DNA from: Bacteroides sp.
GTDB lineage: Bacteria > Bacteroidota > Bacteroidia > Bacteroidales > SM23-62
Length of the DNA: 6,736 nt
Direction: 5' to 3'
Assembly (NCBI GenBank): GCA_030589965.1
Contig: JAUUZM010000182.1
Location: forward strand, 1 to 6,736
Below are positions 1 to 5,922 of this stretch, one piece after another. The notes under the pieces were generated by a model that saw only the letters and a program-made list of their open reading frames with translations, did not search any database and was not told where the DNA came from. Position 1 is the stretch's first letter. Every line of letters begins with the position of its first letter. The translations under genes were made by a program, and so were the position numbers.

Positions 1-121
1 AAAGGTTACCAGTACCATAAAGGAAAGTAAGAGGGGAATCAGTGCCAACTGTTTCAACAGTATCTCCGTTTACTATAAGTTCATAGGAGAGGCTTATAAC
101 TTTATTTTTTTCTATGTTCAT
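1..121 (-). CDS. SlyD-like FKBP-type peptidyl-prolyl isomerase, 5' end only
   Basis: The reverse strand from position 121 opens a frame with ATG that runs off the left edge after 40 codons. The protein begins MNIEKNKVISLSYELIVNGD and continues to a PLTFLYGTGNL segment. This matches the start of the SlyD-type FKBP family: a short beta strand (V-x-S-L-x-Y-x-L), an acidic or Gly turn, then a P-L-x-F-x-x-G-x-G-x-L motif that begins the FKBP half before the IF-domain insertion. The family catalyses cis-trans isomerisation of prolyl peptide bonds and acts as a cytoplasmic folding helper; some members bind metal through a His-rich tail, which is not visible here. Only about a quarter of a typical 150-200 residue protein is present, so subtype and metal-binding tail cannot be judged. 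There is no Shine-Dalgarno motif before the ATG, as elsewhere in the window. A candidate promoter lies just upstream. Confidence 0.8.
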   Translation of the reverse strand, partial: MNIEKNKVISLSYELIVNGDTVETVGTDSPLTFLYGTGNL

Positions 122-141
122 TTCTTTGTGAGATATATGTG

Positions 142-155
142 ATTATTCGAATAAT
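142..155. repeat. Perfect 14-bp palindrome ATTATTCGAATAAT
   Basis: The 14 bases read identically on both strands. The palindrome lies between the candidate -7 element and the start codon of the SlyD-like gene, close to the predicted transcription start. Placement and symmetry would suit an operator for a dimeric repressor, but the bases are AT-rich and no second copy was seen in the window. With no unpaired loop it is unlikely to be a terminator hairpin. Confidence 0.35.
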
Positions 156-158
156 ATA

Positions 159-189
159 CAAAGTAACTCGTTCCCTGAGGAAAAACAAA
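159..189 (-). promoter_or_regulatory. Candidate Bacteroidetes-type promoter for the SlyD-like gene
   Basis: On the reverse strand a TTTG (186-189) is followed after 19 bases by TTACTTTG (159-166). The Bacteroidetes primary sigma factor recognises about TTTG, a 19-21 bp spacer, and TAnnTTTG. The -33 element and spacing fit, and the -7 element differs from consensus at one base. Transcription would start near position 152, leaving a leader of about 30 bases before the ATG at 121. This is a pattern match only; AT-rich DNA produces such matches by chance. Confidence 0.42.
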
Positions 190-222
190 ATGGATAAATG
201 TTAAATTACTTATAAATTGGGG

Positions 223-813
223 TCAGAAATTAAAACCGATACGAATTATAGGGTTAGCATAAATGGAATTATAGGATTCATTGAGATTCCACAATATGGT
301 AAACAGAAATCCTGAGCGATCTCCCATGGGTTGGTAGATTCCTCCTCCAACCAGCATTGAATGCAGGTTAAATCGGGATCCCGGTACTGGATTCGTAAAA
401 TCAAAATATTGACTTTCAAGACTTAACATCTCATATTCACCCTGAAGAAATATTCCTGCGTTTAAGCCTCCAAGTCCAATTGCTTCACTCAGGTTCTTGA
501 TAAGCATATACCGGCCGAACAGGGAGCCTCCAAATATATGTGTATCATATGGAACATAACCCGGGTAATTACTTTTAAAATATTCATACCGTAGTCCAAT
601 TCCAGGCGAAAAGCGTGGTGTCAGACGGTAGCCTGCGACAGGGTTGATTATAATACTGGTTGTGTTCCCGAATGAAAGTCCGAAATTACCTCCAAAAAAT
701 AAGCGTTCCTTAAAGCTGGGGGGTTCCTCCTTTTGTCTCTGCGCCATTAATACCGGGAACAACAGCAGAAGCAGTAAACCACTCAAAAAAACTATTCGTA
801 TATGTCTATACAT
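223..813 (-). CDS. Secreted, probable outer-membrane beta-barrel protein of unknown function
   Basis: The 196-residue protein starts with a clear signal peptide: Arg/His near the N-terminus, a hydrophobic stretch rich in Leu at about residues 8-22, and a probable cleavage site after V-L-M-A (residue 24). The mature part alternates aromatic and Gly-rich stretches typical of amphipathic beta strands: residues 39-49, 55-62, 70-79, 92-104, 112-128, 151-160, 168-176 and 187-196. It ends in R-I-G-F-N-F, and a C-terminal Phe is the usual signature for outer-membrane barrel assembly. These points suggest a small barrel of about 8 strands, as in the many uncharacterised Bacteroidetes OMP_b-brl-like proteins. 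No Lys/Glu-rich periplasmic domain, lipobox or enzyme motif is seen. The function is not recognised. It is transcribed divergently from the dehydrogenase at 897 and toward the SlyD-like gene, with 101 bp before that start. The intergenic stretch shows no hairpin terminator, so read-through is possible. Confidence 0.78.
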   Translation of the reverse strand: MYRHIRIVFLSGLLLLLLFPVLMAQRQKEEPPSFKERLFFGGNFGLSFGNTTSIIINPVAGYRLTPRFSPGIGLRYEYFKSNYPGYVPYDTHIFGGSLFGRYMLIKNLSEAIGLGGLNAGIFLQGEYEMLSLESQYFDFTNPVPGSRFNLHSMLVGGGIYQPMGDRSGFLFTILWNLNESYNSIYANPIIRIGFNF

Positions 814-830
814 CTTTATAAACTCTGATA

Positions 831-838
831 CAAAATTA
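831..838 (-). promoter_or_regulatory. Candidate -7 element (TAATTTTG) for the barrel protein gene
   Basis: The reverse strand carries TAATTTTG, an exact match to the Bacteroidetes -7 consensus TAnnTTTG, in the 83-bp gap between the divergent genes at 813 and 897. The implied leader is only about a dozen bases. I see no TTTG at the expected 17-23 bp upstream, so only half of the promoter pattern is supported. Confidence 0.28.
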
Positions 839-896
839 TAAAATTTCCTGAACCAGCGATTTTTGTAATTTTAGTCCCTCATATAACTATAAAGGC

Positions 897-1610
897 ATGA
901 ATATTATTGTGACAGGTGCAAGCAGGGGTATTGGATACCAAACAGCGCTGGCCTTTGCCATGGAACCGGGTAACAAAGTCATTGTTATCTCCAGGAATGA
1001 GGAGAAACTAAAATTGCTCAGGCAGGAGTGTCTGGATGCATATCCCGGGGCAAAATTGCACATCATTCCCTTTGATTTGGAGAATCTTGCTGGAATCGAG
1101 ACTGAATTGACTGAGATGATCAGGGAACATATTGACTCACTTGACATCTTAATTAACAATGCTGGATTTCTGGTTAATAGTCCGGCCGAGAGCATAAATT
1201 TACAGGAATCAGAGCGGATGTTAAAGATCAACCTCCTTGCTCCATTGGCACTTATCCGTTCCCTTATGCCCCTGCTTGAAAATTCTACCCGGGCACATGT
1301 TGTGAACATAGGCAGTATGGCCGGTGTACAGGGAGGAAAAAAATTCCCCGGACTATCCCTTTATAGTGCTTCAAAAGCGGGAGTACATGCATTGACAGAG
1401 TGCCTGGCAGAGGAATACCGGGAGAGAGGAATTTGTTTTAATGCCCTGGCCCTCGGAGCTGTTCAGACTGAAATGCTGGCTGAAGCTTTTCCAGGCCTGG
1501 AGGCTCCTTTGCAGGCATCAGAAATGGCCAATTATATTCATGATTTCGCCCTGAAGGGGAACAGGTACTATAATGGTAAAATACTGCCTGTAACTCTATC
1601 CACTCCTTAA
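897..1610 (+). CDS. Short-chain dehydrogenase/reductase (classical SDR family)
   Basis: This 237-residue protein is a single Rossmann-fold oxidoreductase of the classical SDR type, whose usual length is about 250. Visible motifs in order are the cofactor-binding T-G-A-S-R-G-I-G (residues 6-13), Asp60 in F-D-L-E-N for the adenine ring, N-N-A-G (87-90), the active-site Asn112, Ser140 in N-I-G-S, and Y-S-A-S-K with Tyr156 and Lys160. The full Asn-Ser-Tyr-Lys catalytic tetrad is therefore present. Ser32-Arg33 after the second strand and Arg10 in the Gly motif favour NADP(H) over NAD(H); this is a family rule applied by inference. The C-terminus lacks the V-D-G-G usual in FabG-type ketoacyl reductases, so the substrate is unknown. 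No transmembrane segment or signal is seen. It is the only plus-strand gene here. It is divergent from the barrel gene, and its TAA stop overlaps the reverse-strand TAA of the kinase gene. Confidence 0.9.
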   Translation: MNIIVTGASRGIGYQTALAFAMEPGNKVIVISRNEEKLKLLRQECLDAYPGAKLHIIPFDLENLAGIETELTEMIREHIDSLDILINNAGFLVNSPAESINLQESERMLKINLLAPLALIRSLMPLLENSTRAHVVNIGSMAGVQGGKKFPGLSLYSASKAGVHALTECLAEEYRERGICFNALALGAVQTEMLAEAFPGLEAPLQASEMANYIHDFALKGNRYYNGKILPVTLSTP

Positions 1611-2725
1611 TCTTCCTGATCCGGCATTTCAATTCTTACCATATTTTCCTTATTGTATTCCTTGGCTTCGAGTTCTCCTTTCAGAACCCTGAGGCCATTC
1701 ATTGCAAGGGCATGCATCTCATCTTCACCTGGGTAAATGATTACGGGGGCAATAAATGAGACCATTTTTTTAACATATTCCACCACCATGGGATTATTTG
1801 CGATACCTCCGGTAAGAATAATTCCGTCAACATCTCCATGAAGTACGGTAGCCATGCCACCGATTTCTTTCGCTACCTGGTAAGACATAGCATCTTGTAT
1901 CAACCTGGCCTTTTCATCCCCCTCATCTGCCATTAGCTCGATTTGATATGCATTATTGGTATCAAAATAGGCAACAAATCCACCCTGGCCTGTAATCATT
2001 TTTCTTACCTCTTCATAGTCCGTTCCCTTATCAAAGCAAAGCCTTGCCAAGGCTCCAACGGGGAGTGTGCCGGACCGTTCAGGAGAAAAGGGGCCTTCCC
2101 CGTCCAGGGCCTGATTAACATCGATTACTCTACCCTCCTTATGCGCACCTACGGATATGCCACCTCCAAGATGGGCAATAATCAGGTTCATATCCTCATA
2201 TCTCTTATTTAGAAGTCTGGCATAGGAGCGTGCGGTAGCTTTTTGATTCAGGGCATGAAAGATAGAGAGTCGTTGAAATCTTGGGTGGCCTGAGATCCTG
2301 GCTACATCTTCAAGTTCATCCACAACAACCGGATCGGCAATAAATGCCTTGGCACTGGGCAGGGCTCTTGCAATATCATCTGCTATGAGTCCCCCAAGAT
2401 TACTGGCATGTTCCCCCAGCACACCTGTACGGAGGTCTTTTTTCATCGTTGCATTGATCTTATAAACGCCGGACTTAATGGGTTGGACCAGTCCTCCTCT
2501 TCCCACAACCGCTTCGATCTTATCCAGCTCGATATGTGCATTTTTTAGCTCATCCAGGATAATGTCTTTGCGGTATTGAAATTGGTCTGATACCCTTTTA
2601 AATTTTTCCAGTTCCTTGCTATCATGAGGGATACTCTTTAGAAAGACAACTTTTGTATTGATGTATATAGCCACTTTCGTGGAAGTGGATCCCGGATTTA
2701 TGGCAAGTATATGATGAAGGGCCAT
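1607..2725 (-). CDS. buk: Butyrate kinase
   Basis: The product transfers phosphate from butyryl phosphate to ADP, giving butyrate and ATP (EC 2.7.2.7); the reaction is reversible and the enzyme is cytoplasmic. It belongs to the ASKHA fold acetokinase family. At 372 residues it is slightly longer than the usual 355-360, the excess being a charged C-terminal tail. Motifs seen are the N-terminal phosphate loop N-P-G-S-T-S-T-K (10-17), G-R-G-G-L (75-79), H-L-G-G-G-I-S-V-G-A-H (185-195), D-G-E-G-P-F-S-P-E-R-S-G (208-219), the adenosine motif T-G-G-I-A-N-N (305-311) and P-G-E-D-E-M-H-A-L-A-M-N (332-343). The D-G-E-G-P-F-S-P-E-R-S-G block separates it from acetate kinase. It follows ptb, its usual partner. 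The enzyme may also take isobutyrate, isovalerate or similar branched acids, which the sequence cannot settle. The ATG at 2725 places the phosphate loop at the normal distance from the N-terminus. Confidence 0.95.
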   Translation of the reverse strand: MALHHILAINPGSTSTKVAIYINTKVVFLKSIPHDSKELEKFKRVSDQFQYRKDIILDELKNAHIELDKIEAVVGRGGLVQPIKSGVYKINATMKKDLRTGVLGEHASNLGGLIADDIARALPSAKAFIADPVVVDELEDVARISGHPRFQRLSIFHALNQKATARSYARLLNKRYEDMNLIIAHLGGGISVGAHKEGRVIDVNQALDGEGPFSPERSGTLPVGALARLCFDKGTDYEEVRKMITGQGGFVAYFDTNNAYQIELMADEGDEKARLIQDAMSYQVAKEIGGMATVLHGDVDGIILTGGIANNPMVVEYVKKMVSFIAPVIIYPGEDEMHALAMNGLRVLKGELEAKEYNKENMVRIEMPDQED

Positions 2726-2799
2726 GATACTATTGGTTTTGCGTCCAAATTAGCAGAAATATTTCAAAAACCGGCTATTCCCTATATGGTATATAGCAG
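2726..2799 (-). other. ptb-buk intergenic gap with a small AT-rich inverted repeat
   Basis: This is the longest gap in the operon. Just after the ptb stop, positions 2782-2796 form CTATAT-ACC-ATATAG on the reverse strand, a 6-bp stem with a 3-base loop. A second pairing, GCTAT (2793-2797) with ATAGC (2773-2777), overlaps it. Neither is GC-rich or followed by a T-run, so it is not a convincing terminator. It could be an mRNA processing or stabilising structure, or chance. No promoter of the TTTG / TAnnTTTG type with correct spacing was found in the gap. Confidence 0.25.
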
Positions 2800-3699
2800 T
2801 TAGTCCAGCGCAGAAGCCAGGGCAATACTCATTAATTTGCTCTCCTCGGAATCTGACCTGCTGGTTAAGACGATGGGCACCTGAGCTCCCATTACAATGG
2901 CTGCTGAGACGGAACCTCCCAGGAAAATGAGGGATTTATATAAAATATTTCCACTGCTCAGGCTTGGGGTTACCAGGATATCTGCATCTCCGGCAACCTG
3001 TGAATTAATACTTTTATGACCGGCGGCATAAGGGGATACGGCAATATCCATGGCAAGAGGTCCATCTACCAGGCATCCCTTGATCTCTCCTGATTGGTTA
3101 AGTTTTTTTAGCTGGTCTGCGTCCACCGTGGATTTAATCTTTGGATTGACTTTTTCAATTGCACTTAAGACAGCAACCTTTGGATTATCAATGTTCAGTC
3201 TATGGAAAATCTCAACAGCATTTTCTATTATACCTATCTTTTCGGTAACTCCGGGATTTATATTGATGGCGGCATCAGTAATTGCCAAAAGTTTGTGATA
3301 GGATTTAATCTCAAAAAGAGCCGCATGGCTTAAAACCTTGTTTTTTCGCAAGCCTTTTTGCCGGTTCAAGACTGCTTTCAGCAATGGAGCGGTGGATACC
3401 AGTCCCTTCATCAGAATATCAGCTTCTCCATTTCTAATAAGTTCAACAGAAAGGATGCAGGCTTTTGCAGGATCTTTTTCCTCTAATAAAGGAATATCCT
3501 CAATCTCGAGGTTGTGCTCATTGCTTAATTTCAGGATCTTTTCGGTATCACCTACCAGGATTGGATCAACCAGGTTCTTAGCTTTTGCACGAATTACGGC
3601 TGAGAGCACCATATGGTCCTCCGCAGCAGCGACAACGAGTCTGCGGGACTCCCTATCATGGGCCCTTTCAACGATTTCTGAAAGTTTTCGGAGAACCAT
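2800..3699 (-). CDS. ptb: Phosphate butyryltransferase (phosphotransbutyrylase)
   Basis: This cytoplasmic enzyme exchanges CoA of butyryl-CoA for phosphate, giving butyryl phosphate (EC 2.3.1.19), the substrate of the next gene product. The 299-residue length is typical of Ptb and shorter than Pta (about 330 or more). Family blocks seen are D-I-L-M-K-G-L-V-S-T (94-103), T-D-A-A-I-N-I-N-P (141-149), S-A-I-E-K-V-N-P-K (179-187), G-P-L-A-M-D-I-A-V-S (213-222), the D-A-D-I-L-V-T-P-S-L-S-S-G-N-I-L-Y-K segment (238-255), and G-A-Q-V-P-I-V-L-T-S-R-S-D-S (271-284) holding the conserved Ser-Arg of the phosphotransacylase active site. The D-G-P-L-A-M-D block marks Ptb rather than Pta. Only 4 bp separate its start from the ackA stop, so the two are probably translated from one message. 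Preference for butyryl over branched acyl-CoA cannot be read from sequence. Confidence 0.95.
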   Translation of the reverse strand: MVLRKLSEIVERAHDRESRRLVVAAAEDHMVLSAVIRAKAKNLVDPILVGDTEKILKLSNEHNLEIEDIPLLEEKDPAKACILSVELIRNGEADILMKGLVSTAPLLKAVLNRQKGLRKNKVLSHAALFEIKSYHKLLAITDAAININPGVTEKIGIIENAVEIFHRLNIDNPKVAVLSAIEKVNPKIKSTVDADQLKKLNQSGEIKGCLVDGPLAMDIAVSPYAAGHKSINSQVAGDADILVTPSLSSGNILYKSLIFLGGSVSAAIVMGAQVPIVLTSRSDSEESKLMSIALASALD

Positions 3700-3703
3700 G
3701 ATG

Positions 3704-4918
3704 TTATTTATTGCTGTTTTCTTTAATTATCCTTGCCGTATCTTCTGCTATTATGAGTTCCTCATTGGTCGGGATGACCATGGCTTTTACTTTCGAACTA
3801 TCAGGACTGATTATGGCTTCCTCACCACGGACGGACTTGTTTTTTTCCTTATCAAATTCCAATCCCATAAACTCGAGTCCCTCACAAATCTCTTTCCTTG
3901 TTTCCGGTGCATTCTCACCAATCCCACCGGTAAAAATTACAGCATCAACGCCTCCCATAGCAGCAGTATAGGATCCAATGTATTTTTTAATCCTGTAATG
4001 ATACATTCTTAATCCCAGTTGAGCCCTCTCATTCTTATTTTCAAGGGCCTCCGTTTCAATTTCCCTCATATCAGAGGAAATTCCGGTAATACCAAGCATA
4101 CCACTATGTTTATTTATCAGGGTATTGGTTGCATTCAGGCCAATTTCTTCCTTATGCATAATATACATGAGAACGCCGAGGTCAAGATCACCGGTACGTG
4201 TACCCATGATCAAGCCTTCAACCGGGGTTAGTCCCATGGAAGTATCTACTGATTTACCACCCGAAATTGCAGTCATAGAGGCTCCGTTTCCAAGATGGCA
4301 GGTAATCAGGCGAAGATCTTCTGGTTTTTTATCCAGGATTACAGATGCTCTTTTTGCCACATACCGGTGGCTGGTTCCATGAAAACCATACCGCCTCAGT
4401 CCATATTTTGTATACAGGGAATAAGGGATGGCGTACATGTAGGCAAAATCTGGCATGGTCTGATGAAAGGCAGTATCAAAGGTGGCTATCTGTGGTATAT
4501 TTGGTAAAAGGTCCTGCATAGCACTTATCCCCTTCAGGTTCGGGGGGTTGTGAAGAGGGGCCAGGTCAATACAAGCCTTTATTCCTTCAATTACCTCTTT
4601 CGTAATTAACCTTGATTTCTTGAATTTTTCACCTCCGTGAACCACCCTGTGCCCAACTGCATTTATTTCATCAAAACTTTTGATGCTCCCTCTTGTTTTG
4701 CTGGTGAGTATTCCGAGTATATATTCTATACCTGCCTGGTGATCAATAATTTCGCCATCAAGTTTTACTTTATCTCCATCATTGCGCTCATGCTTGATAA
4801 AAGAGCCGTACAATCCAATTTTCTCTACCCCTCCTTTGGCAAGCACCTCCCTGTTATCCATGTCAAACAATTGGTATTTGATGGAAGAACTGCCACAGTT
4901 AATTACTATGATTTTCAT
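3704..4918 (-). CDS. ackA: Acetate kinase
   Basis: The product converts acetyl phosphate and ADP to acetate and ATP (EC 2.7.2.1) in the cytoplasm. The 404-residue length is normal for AckA. All catalytic residues known from the Methanosarcina thermophila enzyme are present at nearly the same numbering: Asn7 in V-I-N-C-G-S-S-S-I-K, Arg91 in H-R-V-V-H-G-G, His123 in P-L-H-N-P, Asp148 in F-D-T-A-F-H, His180 in F-H-G-T-S-H, Arg241 in G-T-R-T-G-D, and Glu386 in T-N-E-E. The adenosine-binding F-T-G-G-I-G-E-N is at 329-336. The start is fixed by the N-terminal phosphate loop, which allows no longer or shorter protein. The gene usually sits directly beside pta. Here a dehydrogenase-like gene separates the two, while ptb follows 4 bp downstream. 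It should be fully active. Confidence 0.97.
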   Translation of the reverse strand: MKIIVINCGSSSIKYQLFDMDNREVLAKGGVEKIGLYGSFIKHERNDGDKVKLDGEIIDHQAGIEYILGILTSKTRGSIKSFDEINAVGHRVVHGGEKFKKSRLITKEVIEGIKACIDLAPLHNPPNLKGISAMQDLLPNIPQIATFDTAFHQTMPDFAYMYAIPYSLYTKYGLRRYGFHGTSHRYVAKRASVILDKKPEDLRLITCHLGNGASMTAISGGKSVDTSMGLTPVEGLIMGTRTGDLDLGVLMYIMHKEEIGLNATNTLINKHSGMLGITGISSDMREIETEALENKNERAQLGLRMYHYRIKKYIGSYTAAMGGVDAVIFTGGIGENAPETRKEICEGLEFMGLEFDKEKNKSVRGEEAIISPDSSKVKAMVIPTNEELIIAEDTARIIKENSNK

Positions 4919-4933
4919 AATTATATATTGAGT

Positions 4934-5902
4934 CTAATGAAATTCTGTTGTTGTTACAAGGTGTTTTTTGATATGTCCATCTTCATAGGAGTAAAATCCT
5001 TTTCCCACCTTTCTGCCAAGGTAATTCTGGCGTACCATTCTTTTGATAATAGGTGCTGCTTTGAATTTTTGCAGACCAAACTCGAAATACAGGTTATCCA
5101 TCCATTTCTGGACCTTGTCCACACCAACCCTGTCCGCCAGTTCGAATGGGCCCAACTGCAATCCATAACCAAGCTTCATTGTTTCATCAATGCATTTGAC
5201 TGATGCAACACCTTCCATGAGGACTTCACAGGCTTCGTTAATTAAAGTGACAATCAGGCGTGTACTGACATTACCAAGGGATTCATTCAGGGTTATGGGC
5301 CGTTTATCAAGCATTTTAATGAAACGGATCATAAAATCAAAAGAAGAACGATTGGTATCCTTACCCTTGATAACCTCAACGATTCGAACATTTGAAGAAG
5401 GGTGAATAAAATTAAGTCCAACAGCCCTTTCAGGATGTTCCAGAGCGTCGGCAAGATCAGAGATCATCAGAGTTGAATTGTTCGAAGCAATGACTATCTC
5501 TTTGCCTACTATGGACTCGATTTTGCGAAAAACCTCCTTTCGGGCTTCCAGTGATGTTCCTCTTTTTCTCATGTTTATGGATTCAATAACCAGGTCAGAT
5601 CCAGCCAGATCATTATAATCTGTTGTTCCCTCAATCCTTGACATGATAGCTCTTTTCTCAGATTCCGTCAGTCCCCATTTATTGATCATTCCGTCCAGTC
5701 TGGATTCCATGGATTTTTTAATTTCCTTTAGCCTTTTCTCTGTAGTATCCAGGTAAATAACATTTATTCCATGCTGGCTGATGGTCCGGATAATTTCCTG
5801 TCCCATATTACCGGCTCCGATGACGGCAACCTTTTGCAGTCCTCCATTTTTTCCCTGCCTGTTTTGTTTACTCAGGCTATAATCTTCTAATCTTTCTGGC
5901 AT
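4934..5902 (-). CDS. 3-hydroxybutyryl-CoA dehydrogenase-like protein with altered active site
   Basis: The 322-residue protein has the two domains of the 3-hydroxyacyl-CoA dehydrogenase family, which normally oxidise or form 3-hydroxyacyl-CoA with NAD(H). The N-terminal Rossmann domain shows V-A-V-I-G-A-G-N-M-G (25-34) and Asp52 at the end of the second strand, favouring NAD. The C-terminal domain is typical: M-K-L-G-Y-G-L-Q-L-G-P-F-E-L-A-D (242-257) and L-G-R-K-V-G-K-G-F-Y (295-304). The catalytic region departs from the family. The usual H-F-F-N-P reads N-F-I-H-P (164-168), so the catalytic His is Asn164, and the position of human HADH Asn208 falls on Thr214. Ser143 and Glu176, equivalent to human Ser137 and Glu170, are kept. 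There is also a 21-residue N-terminal extension and a short basic insertion near 112-117. The frame stays open to an ATG at 5992 inside pta, but 5902 is preferred because it avoids a 70-bp overlap. Whether it is a dehydrogenase at all is open. Confidence 0.85.
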   Translation of the reverse strand: MPERLEDYSLSKQNRQGKNGGLQKVAVIGAGNMGQEIIRTISQHGINVIYLDTTEKRLKEIKKSMESRLDGMINKWGLTESEKRAIMSRIEGTTDYNDLAGSDLVIESINMRKRGTSLEARKEVFRKIESIVGKEIVIASNNSTLMISDLADALEHPERAVGLNFIHPSSNVRIVEVIKGKDTNRSSFDFMIRFIKMLDKRPITLNESLGNVSTRLIVTLINEACEVLMEGVASVKCIDETMKLGYGLQLGPFELADRVGVDKVQKWMDNLYFEFGLQKFKAAPIIKRMVRQNYLGRKVGKGFYSYEDGHIKKHLVTTTEFH

Positions 5903-5922
5903 ATTATCTAATATTATTCGTT

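Noticed and set aside
122..222. Search for a terminator after the barrel protein gene
   Set aside because: No GC-rich hairpin with a T-run on the minus strand was found; only the promoter-like elements and the palindrome are reported there.
844..873. Possible plus-strand promoter for the dehydrogenase gene (TTTC, 18 bp, TAATTTTA)
   Set aside because: Both elements deviate from the Bacteroidetes consensus in an AT-rich gap, so the match is not better than chance.
887..1309. Minus-strand open frame of 140 codons opposite the dehydrogenase gene
   Set aside because: Antisense to a gene with a full SDR motif set; the translation shows no family features.
3338..4012. Plus-strand open frame of 224 codons opposite ptb and the end of ackA
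   Set aside because: Antisense to conserved coding sequence, with Ser/Phe-rich low-complexity composition and no recognisable motif.
4637..5203. Plus-strand open frame of 188 codons across the ackA / dehydrogenase-like junction
   Set aside because: It is fully antisense to two well-supported genes, the product is rich in Phe, Cys and His without any domain, and it spans their intergenic gap. It is a shadow frame.
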